From the NCBI RefSeq assembly GCF_017833295.1, contig NZ_JAFIBW010000001.1, forward strand, positions 620,001 through 684,000: a stretch of 64,000 bases of DNA, read 5' to 3'. A program made the translations under genes and the position numbers. Under the pieces are notes generated by a model that saw only the letters and a list, made by a program, of their open reading frames with translations, was not told where the DNA came from and did not search any database. Within the stretch, counting starts at the first letter, position 1; the number at the start of each line of letters is the position of its first letter. The DNA comes from Methylobacterium sp. PvR107 (GTDB lineage Bacteria > Pseudomonadota > Alphaproteobacteria > Rhizobiales > Beijerinckiaceae). Positions 28,690-37,214 of this stretch are shown piece by piece.

Positions 28690-29007
28690 TCAATCATCGT
28701 CGTCCTCGTCCAGGATCTTGAGGCTGCCGGCATCGACCTTCACGGTCCGGCGCTTCTCGTCGGCCCCGAGGATGCGCAGCTTGTACAGCCAGTGCCCGTC
28801 GTCGTGCTTGAGATCGACCGACACGACATCGCCCGGAACGGCCGCACGGGCCGCCGCCAGCACAGCGTCGAGGGGACGGATCTCGCCCCGCTCCAGGGCG
28901 CGGCGGGCGCGGTCGGCATCCTCGGAGGCGTGCGCGGGCCCGCCCGCGAGGGCGGCCAGCAGGCCGAGGGCCAGGATAGGGCGGAAGAGGCGGCGGGACG
29001 GGCTCAT
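28690..29007 (-). CDS. PepSY-domain periplasmic protein
   Basis: 105 residues with a signal peptide (cleavage near AHASE, residue 28) and a single PepSY-like domain: VVSVDLKHDDGHWLYKLRILGADEKRRTV matches the domain's strand pattern. The tail LDEDDDD is strongly acidic. Lone PepSY proteins are commonly the first gene before PhoPQ-type systems, as here (15 bases to the regulator), where they may modulate the sensor. Confidence 0.82.
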   Translation of the reverse strand: MSPSRRLFRPILALGLLAALAGGPAHASEDADRARRALERGEIRPLDAVLAAARAAVPGDVVSVDLKHDDGHWLYKLRILGADEKRRTVKVDAGSLKILDEDDDD

Positions 29008-29120
29008 GCGGGCACAGGCTTAGGCCGCGCCGCCTGACGGGACGCTGACAGGCGGCGTCAGGGTCGCGGGGCGGGGCTTCGGCACAAGGGCGGCCATAGC
29101 CCGTCTGGAGACCTGAGACC

Positions 29121-29699
29121 ATGTCGCTGTTCGTCGGTATCCTCCTCGCCTGCGCGGCCGGCCTCGCAGGCACCCTCCTCTGCCCGGACGACAAGGCCGG
29201 CCGCTCGCGCCTGCCGCTCCTGGCCGCCCTCCTGGCGGGTGGCCTCGCCTGGCACGGCCCCGCCCGGGCCGGCGAGATCCTGCGCGGCCCCGCCCAGGTG
29301 ATCGACGGCGGAACCCTCCGCCTCGGCGCGCGGCAGCTCAGCCTGTTCGGGATCGCCGCGCCGGCGGGCGACGCGACCTGTTCGGATGCCCAGGATCGGC
29401 CCTACCCGTGCGGCCGGGACGCCGCCCGTGCGCTCGCCGACCGGATCGGCGGGGCGGCCGTCGCCTGCGAGACGCGGGGCGAGGCCGGCGCGGCGCTCTG
29501 CCGGGTCGGCGAGGCGGATCTCGGGGCCTGGATGGTGGCGCAGGGCCTCGCCCTGCCCGATCGGGATCTCGCGCCGGACTATGGGGCGGCGGCGGACCGG
29601 GCCTGGGGGCGCCGCCTCGGCCTGTGGTCGGGGGTGTTCCAGGATCCTGCGGAGCGGCGGGGACGGCGCGCCGCCGCCGCGCTCGGCGCCGCCGGGTGA
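29121..29699 (+). CDS. Staphylococcal-nuclease-like (thermonuclease family) protein
   Basis: 192 residues. An N-terminal hydrophobic segment and a second one ending PARAGE (about residue 50) suggest membrane anchoring or export. The SNase fold follows: VIDGGTLRLG, LFGIAAPAG, GRDAARALADRI and LGAWMVAQGLA. The usual Asp in the VxDGDT motif is Gly here (DGGT), and the Arg of LxGIdaPE is lost, so nuclease activity is doubtful. It is divergent from the PepSY-PhoPQ unit. Confidence 0.75.
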   Translation: MSLFVGILLACAAGLAGTLLCPDDKAGRSRLPLLAALLAGGLAWHGPARAGEILRGPAQVIDGGTLRLGARQLSLFGIAAPAGDATCSDAQDRPYPCGRDAARALADRIGGAAVACETRGEAGAALCRVGEADLGAWMVAQGLALPDRDLAPDYGAAADRAWGRRLGLWSGVFQDPAERRGRRAAAALGAAG

Positions 29700-29718
29700 C
29701 AGGCCGGCCATCCGCGCG

Positions 29719-29743
29719 GGAACGCTGCCGGGCGCGCCCGGTT
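29719..29743 (+). promoter_or_regulatory. Near-consensus EcfG-type promoter
   Basis: GGAAC at 29719-29723 and GGTT at 29740-29743, 16 bases apart; one mismatch from GGAAC-N16-CGTT. It lies 47 bases before the small secreted-protein gene at 29790. Confidence 0.3.
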
Positions 29744-29789
29744 GGACTCGCAACCCCGCCCGGGGCGCTCGAGAAATCGCGGAGGCCCC

Positions 29790-30044
29790 ATGAGGATCCT
29801 GAGCCGTACGATCCTGCTCGCGGCCCTGCTCACCTGTGCGGCGGGTGCCGTGGGTGCCGCCGAAGGCCAGGGCAGGGCCGAGGGACGCCAGGGTGCCGGC
29901 GCGTCCTCGACCAGCATGGGCGCCGGTGGCCTCAGCGGCACCGGCTCCACCCAGGACGGCGCCCGCACGGGCTCGGTCGAGAGCAAGGGGCAGCCGGGCG
30001 GCGCGAAGGCGCCGTCCGCCCCGAAGGCCGGGACGGGCCGCTAA
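29790..30044 (+). CDS. Small secreted Gly/Ala/Ser-rich protein
   Basis: 84 residues: a signal peptide with cleavage near GAAEG (residue 24), then a low-complexity mature part rich in Gly, Ala, Ser and Lys with no hydrophobic core. GGAGG precedes the ATG. Two other low-complexity exported proteins (starting at 48842 and 53289) have similar make-up. Function unknown. Confidence 0.6.
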   Translation: MRILSRTILLAALLTCAAGAVGAAEGQGRAEGRQGAGASSTSMGAGGLSGTGSTQDGARTGSVESKGQPGGAKAPSAPKAGTGR

Positions 30045-30124
30045 TCTGCTCCGTTCCGGAGCATATCTCCCCCTGGACCTCAGGATGAGGGCGAGACCTG
30101 GAGCTTCCGTCCGGCCGGACCGCG

Positions 30125-31117
30125 CTACTGCGAGCGGCGGCTGAACGAGACCGCGTAGGCCTGGACGCGGGCATCGATCAGCGGATCGTCCGAGACCTCG
30201 ATCCCGTCGGTCAGGTTGTTGGGCATGAACAGCAGCGCCTTCTCGGCCTCGGCGCTGTCGGACACGACCTTGCTCACCGTCACGGTGCCGAGATCGACGG
30301 TCTTGCGGTCGTCGGGCCAGGGCTTGGTGGCGTCGTTGGTCGGGTCGCCCGGCTCGGCGAGCTGGGCCAGCATCCTGAACTTTGCCGGATTCTTGGCGAC
30401 CCGCGGGCCGATCTCGGCCATCAGGAAGTTCGGGTCGCGCTTGGCCGCGTCCTCGGGGGCGAGGATCTCCTCGCCCTCCACCGGCACGAAGCGGAACCGG
30501 AACGGCTGCCGCTTGCCGGCGGCATCGACGAGGATGAAGGCGTTGACGCCGTTATAGGTCTGCCGGGCGAGGCTCGACGGGGTTTTGGCGGTCTCCCCCG
30601 CGGTCGCTGCGGCCGGATGGGCGGCGGCGAAGCGCTCCAGCGCGGTCGGATGGGCCGCGTTCGGGCCGCTCTCGGCGGCGGCCTTCAGGAGGTCGCGGAA
30701 TTCCTCGCCTGTGGCGACGGGGAAGTATTTCAGCGCGTTGGTCACGACGTCCATCTCCGAGCCGTCGCTCAGCTTGAACTTGAGCGACAGGCCGTGCGGG
30801 TTGGCGTCGGCGACGCCGTCCGGAATGGTCGGGACGCCGGTGGCGTCCGAGAACCGGATCGTCACCGGCACCGCCGGCCCCTTGAACAGAGAGGCCTTGC
30901 TGAGCTTGGCCGCCTCCGCAGACGGGGTGAAGCTGCCCTCGGCGACCACGCCCTTGGCGTGGTTGGCCCGGGCGCCCGGATGCTTACCGAACAGCGTGTT
31001 CATCACGTCGATCGTCTGCTCGGCGGTGGAGGCCTCCTGGGCCAGGGCCGGGGCGGCGGCCGCGAGCGCGGTGCTCAGCATCAGCAGGAGGGCGAAACCC
31101 GATCTCGAACGCAGCAT
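30125..31117 (-). CDS. Catalase-family peroxidase (SrpA-like), exported
   Basis: 330 residues with a signal peptide (cleavage near ALAQE, residue 27). It is the short catalase-related type: His53 in the ANHAKGVVAEGSF segment corresponds to the distal haem His, FSDATGVPTIPDG and NPHGLSLKFKL follow, and RQTYNGVNAF may carry the proximal region. Such enzymes act as periplasmic haem peroxidases using organic or hydrogen peroxide. The ATG at 31117 follows GAGG; an upstream extension is rejected because the signal peptide starts here. No cytochrome b561 partner is seen. Confidence 0.9.
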   Translation of the reverse strand: MLRSRSGFALLLMLSTALAAAAPALAQEASTAEQTIDVMNTLFGKHPGARANHAKGVVAEGSFTPSAEAAKLSKASLFKGPAVPVTIRFSDATGVPTIPDGVADANPHGLSLKFKLSDGSEMDVVTNALKYFPVATGEEFRDLLKAAAESGPNAAHPTALERFAAAHPAAATAGETAKTPSSLARQTYNGVNAFILVDAAGKRQPFRFRFVPVEGEEILAPEDAAKRDPNFLMAEIGPRVAKNPAKFRMLAQLAEPGDPTNDATKPWPDDRKTVDLGTVTVSKVVSDSAEAEKALLFMPNNLTDGIEVSDDPLIDARVQAYAVSFSRRSQ

Positions 31118-31281
31118 GGGGAACCTCTCGGCAGCGCGGGCTCTCGTGAGCCGGTCAATGCGGACCGGCCCATCTTCTAGGGAGCCAAGCGGTGGAGGCA
31201 CAACCAAAAGCTATGCCGCTGAAGTCTGGGAGGCGGGGAAAGCCGAGAGGCGCAGATGTTTCGTCGGGCCTTCCGCCGGCC

Positions 31282-31418
31282 TTCACGGTCACTCCGTTAT
31301 TCCGGGGCCGCGCAGCGGAACCCGGGATCCGGAACTGCCGACCTTTCACGTCTTGGCCCAGCGGCGTTTCTGGGTTCCGGGCTCGCCTGCGGCGCCTCGG
31401 AAGGACGAACGCGGCCCA
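31282..31418. repeat. Dispersed intergenic repeat copy
   Basis: Starts ATTCCGGGGCCGCGCAGCGG, continues ACCCGGGATCCGGAAC, and ends CTGGGTTCCGGGCTCGCCTG with CGGCGCCTCGGAAGGAC. Sits in the 337-base gap between the catalase-family and transglycosylase genes; no gene is seen there. Confidence 0.8.
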
Positions 31419-31454
31419 GATCCGCGGGGAGAGACGGTTACCCGAAGCGGCGTC

Positions 31455-33794
31455 CTACCGCGCCCCGCGATGGAGGTCGCCTTCGATCAGCAAGGCGCTG
31501 CGGCTGTCGAGCCGCGACCGGTAGACCTGCAGGTTCTCCATCACGCGCTGCACGTAGTTGCGCGTCTCCGTGAAGGGGATGCGCTCCACCCAGTCGATCA
31601 CGTCGACATCGCCCTTGCGCGGGTCACCGTAGGCGTCAATCCACTTCTTCACGTTGCCGCCGCCGGCGTTGTAGGAGGCGAAGGCCAGCACGTAGGAGCC
31701 GCGCCAATCCTCCATCAGCTCGCCGAGATGGGCTTGGCCGAGCTTGGCGCAATAGGCGGGGTCGCTGGTCAGACGCTCGACGTCGAACGCAGCCGAGACC
31801 CGGCGGGCGGTGCGCTGGGCGGTGGCCGGCATCATCTGCATCAGCCCGCGCGCGCCGACGCCCGACTGCGCCCGCGGATCGAACTGGCTCTCCTGTCGGG
31901 CGATGGCGTAGACCATGGCCCGCTCCACCTGCGGCACCGCCGTGAAGGTCTCGTAATTCGGAATTCCGATCGTCGGGTAGGCGTGGGCGTCGAGCGGCAG
32001 GCCGCGCTGCACCGCGAGCTTGCCGATCGCCACCAGGGCGCGGGGATCCTTCATGTCGGTGGCGAGATCGCCGAGCGCCTGGAGCTCGCGCGGGTCGGTG
32101 AGATCCCGGGCGGCGTCGATGTAGAGCGGCAGCGCCAGCTCCTTGATCCCGGCCTCGCCGAGCAGGCGCAGGGCGCGGATGGAGAGCCGCCCATCGAAGG
32201 CCTGACGCTCCGCGCCCTCGAGATCGGCGGGTGCCCGCAGGGGCAGGCTGGTCTGGCCGAGCCGGGCCCGCGCCACCTGGCCATAATAGGCGATCGGCTG
32301 CAGGGCCGCGCGCTCGTAGAAGCGCTTCGCCTCCTCCGACTGGCCGAGCGCCTCGGCTGCCCGGCCCTGCCAGTAGGCGGCCCGCGCCACCGAGATCGGG
32401 CTCTCGGCGATCGCCGCCACCTGCGCGAAATGCTGCGCGGCGGCGGCCGGATTGCCGGCGAAGCGCAGGGCGATCCAGCCGGCATGGAACTCGGCCTCGA
32501 TCCGCTTCTCTGGCGTGCGCGCCGCCTGCTGGCTCGCGACCGCGTAGGCGGTCTTGGCGTCGCCGAGGTCGAGAAGCTTGCGCGCCACGATCCGGCGCTC
32601 GATCCACCACTCGTCGCCGTCGACCAGCACGTCCGGGTTGCTCGGCGCTGTGGCGAGCATTGCGGCGGCGGCCTCGGGCTTGTCGGCCCGGCGGAAGTAC
32701 TGCGCCCGGGAGAAGATGTAGGACGCGTCGCTGCGCAGCGACGGCGGCACCGCGGCGAGCGCGGCCGCGGCGCCGGAGGACTTGTCCTCGACGGCCCGGC
32801 GGGCGCGCACGAGGCTGGCATAGGCGCCGCCCGCGTAGCCGGCCGCCCGGCCGGCGCTCTCCCAATCGTCCTTCAGGAGCGCCCGCTCCATCCGGTAGCG
32901 GTGGTCGACCCGTGTGAGCGCGTCCGGGAAGGCATCGAGCACCTTGGCCTCGAGGCTGCGGCCGAAGCTCTCGGTGCGCCAGAGGTCGCGGACCATCTCG
33001 GCGGCGTCGGCCTCGCAGCCGTCGGCGCGCAAAGCCAGCGCCAGGGCGAACTTGCCCGGCGCGCTCGACGGCTTCGCCGTGGCGAAGAAGGCCCGGACCG
33101 TCGCGGGGGATTTCCGCTCGGAGAGCAGCGCCTCCTCAGCCCGGCGGCGCAGCAGCGGGCCGGCCGGCCAGTCCGGATTGGCCCGGACGAAGGCGATCGT
33201 GCGGTTGAAGCCGATCCCGGCGCCCGCGCGGATCGCCACCCATTCGAGCAGCGCCTTCGCGGCCGGGTCGGTGAAGCCGTCGCGCATCCGGTCGCCGTCG
33301 GCGACCCGGCCTTTGCGGTAGAGGTCGATGGCGCCGCGCAGCAGCGTCGGGTCGGTGTCGCCGGAAATTTTGGGCCGCGCCGGATCGGGCACCTCGGGCA
33401 CTGGGGCCGGCGGGGTGACGGCGGCGTCCGGAAGCGGGAAGGCCACGGGGGCGTCGGGGTCCGCGGAGGCGTAGGCCGAGGCCGCGGCGGGCAGCGTCCG
33501 GGCGGGCTCCTCGCCCTTGTCGTCGCTCCCGGAGGCATGGACCGGGTCGAGCCTGAGAGCGTCGGCCGCGACCGGGTCGCTGGCCTTTGCGGCCTGCGCG
33601 CCGCGAACCTGGGCGGTCGAGAGGGCGGCGTCGCTCGCCGGCGGCGTCGGCTGCGAGGCCGGCGGCATGGCGGGCGCGTCGGTGCCGGCTTGGCCGACCT
33701 GACCGGCCAGCGCGACGCCGACCGTGGCGATGAGCGCGGCGGCGGTGAGGGACGTGCGCTTCGAGGCCGGAGACGAGGCCGCGGGTCGGATCAC
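31455..33794 (-). CDS. slt: Soluble lytic murein transglycosylase
   Basis: 779 residues. An N-terminal hydrophobic signal (about 15-32) and an Ala/Pro-rich linker precede a long alpha-superhelical region with TPR-like repeats (about 150-600) and a C-terminal goose-lysozyme-like SLT domain. The catalytic Glu is in ARQESQFDP, with GARGLMQMMPATA and LAFASYNAGGGNV completing the motifs. It cleaves glycan strands to 1,6-anhydromuropeptides during wall turnover. GTG 33794 follows GGGGGAA. Divergence from dapA is the usual Rhizobiales layout. Confidence 0.95.
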   Translation of the reverse strand: MIRPAASSPASKRTSLTAAALIATVGVALAGQVGQAGTDAPAMPPASQPTPPASDAALSTAQVRGAQAAKASDPVAADALRLDPVHASGSDDKGEEPARTLPAAASAYASADPDAPVAFPLPDAAVTPPAPVPEVPDPARPKISGDTDPTLLRGAIDLYRKGRVADGDRMRDGFTDPAAKALLEWVAIRAGAGIGFNRTIAFVRANPDWPAGPLLRRRAEEALLSERKSPATVRAFFATAKPSSAPGKFALALALRADGCEADAAEMVRDLWRTESFGRSLEAKVLDAFPDALTRVDHRYRMERALLKDDWESAGRAAGYAGGAYASLVRARRAVEDKSSGAAAALAAVPPSLRSDASYIFSRAQYFRRADKPEAAAAMLATAPSNPDVLVDGDEWWIERRIVARKLLDLGDAKTAYAVASQQAARTPEKRIEAEFHAGWIALRFAGNPAAAAQHFAQVAAIAESPISVARAAYWQGRAAEALGQSEEAKRFYERAALQPIAYYGQVARARLGQTSLPLRAPADLEGAERQAFDGRLSIRALRLLGEAGIKELALPLYIDAARDLTDPRELQALGDLATDMKDPRALVAIGKLAVQRGLPLDAHAYPTIGIPNYETFTAVPQVERAMVYAIARQESQFDPRAQSGVGARGLMQMMPATAQRTARRVSAAFDVERLTSDPAYCAKLGQAHLGELMEDWRGSYVLAFASYNAGGGNVKKWIDAYGDPRKGDVDVIDWVERIPFTETRNYVQRVMENLQVYRSRLDSRSALLIEGDLHRGAR

Positions 33795-33994
33795 GATTCC
33801 CCCCTACTGATCACTGGAGCGGGAAAGGTCGAGGATCGGGCCGTCACCATTAAGATCGCGTTAACCGTCGCCACGATCTGTTTGCGCGCCGTGACGCGAC
33901 CGCCTATGTCTGCCGGTCCGTGCCCGTACGATGCGGGCCACGCGCGGCGCCGAGACCGCCGAGATCCCAGCTGGGACCCTTTGGGACGCCTGAG

Positions 33995-34894
33995 ATGACC
34001 GAGATGACCGGGAGCCGCCTGCGGGGCTCGCTCACCGCGCTTGTGACGCCCTTCCGCGACGGGGCCTTCGACGAGGCGGCGTTCCGAAAGTTCGTGCGCT
34101 GGCAGATCGAGCAGGGCAGCCACGGGCTCGTGCCCACCGGCACAACCGGCGAGAGCCCGACCCTGACCCATTCCGAGCACGACCGGGTGGTCGAGGCCTG
34201 CATCGACGAGGCGGGCGGGCGCGTGCCGGTCGTGGCGGGCGCGGGCTCCAACTCCACCGCCGAGGCGGTCGAGCGTGCGCAACACGCCGAGCGCGCGGGC
34301 GCCGACGCCGTCCTCGTGGTGACGCCGTACTACAACAAGCCGACGCAGGCGGGCCTCTACGCCCACTTCAAGGCCGTCAACGATGCGGTCGGCATTCCGA
34401 TCATCATCTACAACATCCCGCCACGCTCCGTCGTCGACATGAGCGTCGAGACGATGGCCCGGCTCTTCGAACTGAAGAACATCGCCGGCGTGAAGGACGC
34501 GACCGCCAAGATCGATCGCGTCAGCCAGCAGCGTCAGGCCATGGGGGAGAAGTTCCTCCAACTTTCGGGCGAAGATGCGACGGCGCTCGGCTACAATGCC
34601 CAGGGCGGCCACGGTTGCATCTCGGTGGTGGCGAACGTCGCGCCGCGCCTCTGCGCCGACCTGCAGGAGGCGACGCTCTCGGGCGACTACGCCAAGGCGC
34701 TGACCCTCCAGGACAAGCTGTTCCCCCTCCAGACGGGTCTGTTCGCCGAGGCCAACCCGGCGCCGGTGAAGTACGCGCTGTCACGCCTCGGCCACATGAC
34801 CGACGAGCTGCGCCTGCCGCTGGTGCCGGTGACCGAGCCCACGAAGCGGATCGTGGACGACGCCCTGCGCCACGCCGGCCTGCTGGTCGACTGA
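33995..34894 (+). CDS. dapA: 4-hydroxy-tetrahydrodipicolinate synthase
   Basis: 299 residues (ATG 33995; 34004 is also possible). A TIM-barrel enzyme that condenses pyruvate and aspartate semialdehyde for lysine and diaminopimelate. Schiff-base Lys167 is in AGVKDAT, Tyr139 in IIIYNIPPR, and the GTTGESPTL loop binds pyruvate carboxylate. It lies 15 bases before smpB in an apparent operon. Its product feeds the peptidoglycan that the divergent slt acts on. Confidence 0.97.
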   Translation: MTEMTGSRLRGSLTALVTPFRDGAFDEAAFRKFVRWQIEQGSHGLVPTGTTGESPTLTHSEHDRVVEACIDEAGGRVPVVAGAGSNSTAEAVERAQHAERAGADAVLVVTPYYNKPTQAGLYAHFKAVNDAVGIPIIIYNIPPRSVVDMSVETMARLFELKNIAGVKDATAKIDRVSQQRQAMGEKFLQLSGEDATALGYNAQGGHGCISVVANVAPRLCADLQEATLSGDYAKALTLQDKLFPLQTGLFAEANPAPVKYALSRLGHMTDELRLPLVPVTEPTKRIVDDALRHAGLLVD

Positions 34895-34909
34895 GGGAAG
34901 TCACGCATC

Positions 34910-35383
34910 ATGGCCCCGAAACCGGAGCCCAGTCGGCGCATCGTCGCCGACAACCGCGCCGCGCGCTATCACTACACGATCGAGGACACGCTCGAGGCCG
35001 GCATCGCGCTGACCGGCACCGAGGTGAAGTCCCTGCGCGGCGGCAAGGCCACGATCGGCGAGGCCTATGCGGGCCCCTCCGGCAACGACCTGATGCTGTT
35101 CAACGCCTACATCCCGGAATACCTGGAGGCGAACCGCTTCAACCACGACACCAAGCGCCCGCGCCGCCTGTTGCTGCACCGCCGCCAGATCAACAAGCTG
35201 ATCGGCGCGACCCAGCGCCAGGGCTACACGGTGGTACCGCTGAAGATCTACTTCAACGACAAGGGGCGCGCGAAGGTCGAGCTGGGCCTGGGGAAAGGCA
35301 AGCAGGCCCACGACAAGCGCGAGGCGGTCAAGGAGCGCGACTGGCAGCGCGACCGGGCACGGCTGCTGCGGGACCGGGGCTAG
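34910..35383 (+). CDS. smpB: SsrA-binding protein SmpB
   Basis: 157 residues, normal length. SmpB binds tmRNA and delivers it to stalled ribosomes for trans-translation. Landmarks: [28 protein letters not shown], and the basic C-terminal tail (KKxKxHDKRE-like, [15 protein letters not shown]). Co-transcribed with dapA. tmRNA itself was not found in this window. Confidence 0.97.
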   Translation: MAPKPEPSRRIVADNRAARYHYTIEDTLEAGIALTGTEVKSLRGGKATIGEAYAGPSGNDLMLFNAYIPEYLEANRFNHDTKRPRRLLLHRRQINKLIGATQRQGYTVVPLKIYFNDKGRAKVELGLGKGKQAHDKREAVKERDWQRDRARLLRDRG

Positions 35384-35394
35384 GTTCCAGAGCG

Positions 35395-35520
35395 AGCAGG
35401 CCGCCTTGCGGAGGCGGCTTCCGCGCCGTCGTCGCGGGCGCAGCGAGGTGACCCAGGGCCGCGCCACGTCCGCTGGCGCGGGACGCTGGATTGCCGCGCT
35501 TCGCTCGCGAAAACGACAGT
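35395..35520. repeat. Intergenic inverted repeat of the TGGATTGC/GCGCAGCGA type
   Basis: Paired segments GCGGGCGCAGCGAGGTGACC and CTGGATTGCCGCGCTTCGCT resemble the widespread Rhizobiales mosaic repeat, different from the 140-bp family. It is between smpB and the peroxiredoxin gene. Confidence 0.6.
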
Positions 35521-35647
35521 TCCGAAGTCCGCGGCAGAGGGTGCTTCGGAGACGGGGATGCGATCGCCTTGGCGCCGACCGCGCGATGTCTCAAGATCCC
35601 GATCGGCCGGTGCGGCGCCCCGAGCCAGCGGTTCTGCGGAGCGACCC

Positions 35648-36217
35648 ATGCCATCCACCCACGACGTCCTGCCCGACGACCTGCCCGTCCCGGTTGACGA
35701 CGGCGCAGCCGACCATCTCCGCGGGATGCACCTGCCCGACGTGGCGCTCACCGCCACGGATGGTCGCACAATCTCGCTTGCGCGGCTGACCGGCCGCACT
35801 GTGGCCTACGCCTATCCGCGTACCGGCGAGCCGGGACAGCCCGGCCTGACACCCGACTGGGACGCGATCCCCGGCGCCCGGGGCTGCACGCCGCAGGCCT
35901 GCGATTTCCGCGATCACCACGCCGACCTGACGGCGCGGGGCGTCGCCCAGGTCTTCGGCCTCTCGACCCAGACGAGCGCCTACCAGCGCGCGGCGGCCGA
36001 ACGTCTGCGTCTGCCCTTCCCGCTCCTCGCCGACCCCCACCGGGCCTTCGCGATGGCGGCGCGCCTGCCGGTCTTCGAGGCCGGCGGTCAGGTGCTTCTG
36101 CGCCGCCTCACCCTGGTGATCGACGACGGCGTGGTGAGCCAGCTGTTCTATCCGGTCTTCCCGCCAGACCGGAGCGCCCGGCAGGTTCTCGACTGGCTCG
36201 CCGGAGCGGGCGCCTGA
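35648..36217 (+). CDS. Peroxiredoxin (AhpC/TSA, BCP-like)
   Basis: 189 residues, thioredoxin fold, cytoplasmic. The peroxidatic site is GARGCTPQACDFRDHH: a Cys-x4-Cys pair preceded by a Thr/Pro-rich loop. Relative to BCP/PrxQ, about 15 extra residues (EPGQPGLTPDWDAI) separate the YPRTG strand from the cysteine. The ATG at 35648 has GGAG eight bases upstream. It ends four bases from the convergent NYN gene. Confidence 0.85.
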   Translation: MPSTHDVLPDDLPVPVDDGAADHLRGMHLPDVALTATDGRTISLARLTGRTVAYAYPRTGEPGQPGLTPDWDAIPGARGCTPQACDFRDHHADLTARGVAQVFGLSTQTSAYQRAAAERLRLPFPLLADPHRAFAMAARLPVFEAGGQVLLRRLTLVIDDGVVSQLFYPVFPPDRSARQVLDWLAGAGA

Positions 36218-36221
36218 GGCG

Positions 36222-36863
36222 CTACTCCTCCTCGGCGTCCGGCTGACGGATGCCGTAGCGGTTTTCCAGGCCCGGATTCGTCCGGCCCTCCCCGCGGTAA
36301 CGGCTCGGAGCCTCGCCGGGCGGCCGGGCCGGACGCTCGCTGGGCTCGCGTCCGATCCGGCCCGCCAGGGTCGCGAGGTCGACGAACTCGTCGGCTTGGC
36401 GCCGCAACTCGTCGGAGATCATCGACGGCTGGGTCTGGATGGTGGAGATCACCGTCACCTTGACGCCGCGCCGCTGCATCGCCTCGACGAGAGAGCGGAA
36501 ATCGCCGTCGCCGGAGAACAGGATCATGTGGTCGATGTGCTGGCTGAGTTCGAGGGCGTCGATCGCCAGCTCGATATCCATGTTGCCCTTGTACTTCCGC
36601 CGCCCCATCGAATCCGTGAATTCCTTCACGGGCTTGGTCACGACACGGTATCCGTTGTAGTCGAGCCAATCGATGAGCGGGCGGATCGAGGAGTATTCCT
36701 GATCCTCGATCATCGCGGTGTAATAGAAGGCGCGGAGAAGGTTCTCCCGGGACTGGAATTCCTTCAGGAGCTTCTTGTAGTCGATATCGAAGCCGAGGGC
36801 CTTGGTGGTGGCGTAGAGATTTGCGCCGTCAATAAAGACGGCGCTGCGCTGGTTCACGGGCAT
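36222..36863 (-). CDS. LabA-like NYN-domain protein
   Basis: 213 residues. The NYN (PIN-like) nuclease fold is clear: VFIDGANLY at residues 9-17, KGNMDIELAIDAL at about 95-107 and LFSGDGDFRSLVEAM at about 116-130 supply the acidic residues of a metal-dependent RNase. The C terminus is polar and disordered. ATG at 36863 begins the domain; a longer frame would consume the promoter gap. Bacterial members are mostly uncharacterised; location near smpB and rpoZ is conserved in Rhizobiales. Confidence 0.9.
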   Translation of the reverse strand: MPVNQRSAVFIDGANLYATTKALGFDIDYKKLLKEFQSRENLLRAFYYTAMIEDQEYSSIRPLIDWLDYNGYRVVTKPVKEFTDSMGRRKYKGNMDIELAIDALELSQHIDHMILFSGDGDFRSLVEAMQRRGVKVTVISTIQTQPSMISDELRRQADEFVDLATLAGRIGREPSERPARPPGEAPSRYRGEGRTNPGLENRYGIRQPDAEEE

Positions 36864-37214
36864 GGACAGGTCGAGTCCTAGAAAAATATGGGACGACGGA
36901 AAATCGTCAGATGAAACGGACAAGCTCCGTCCGATCGGCAGGCCGGGGACGGATCGCCGCGATGGATTGTCGATTGGTCTGCAATCCGAGGCGAAAAGCA
37001 CGGTCCCACTCCGCATGACCGCCGCCCCGGCAGGCGGACCATTCGTTCCAAATGCGCCAGTGTCAAGCAGAGCTGAAGAAGTTCGGCTGTGAAGATCGAC
37101 ACTTCCGAGAGAGACCGCCACATTGGAGCGTCACGACGATGTCCGCGACAATGGTGGGACAATTTACCGAGGCCTTGCTCTTAAACCTGAGGTCATGCCA
37201 CCTGCCGGGGAACC
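36864..37214. other. Intergenic region between NYN and rsh genes
   Basis: 351 bases, less GC-rich than the surroundings. It holds the NYN gene promoter and the 3' flank of rsh. Short frames on both strands lack ribosome sites; no repeat of the common families and no RNA gene was recognised. Confidence 0.5.
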
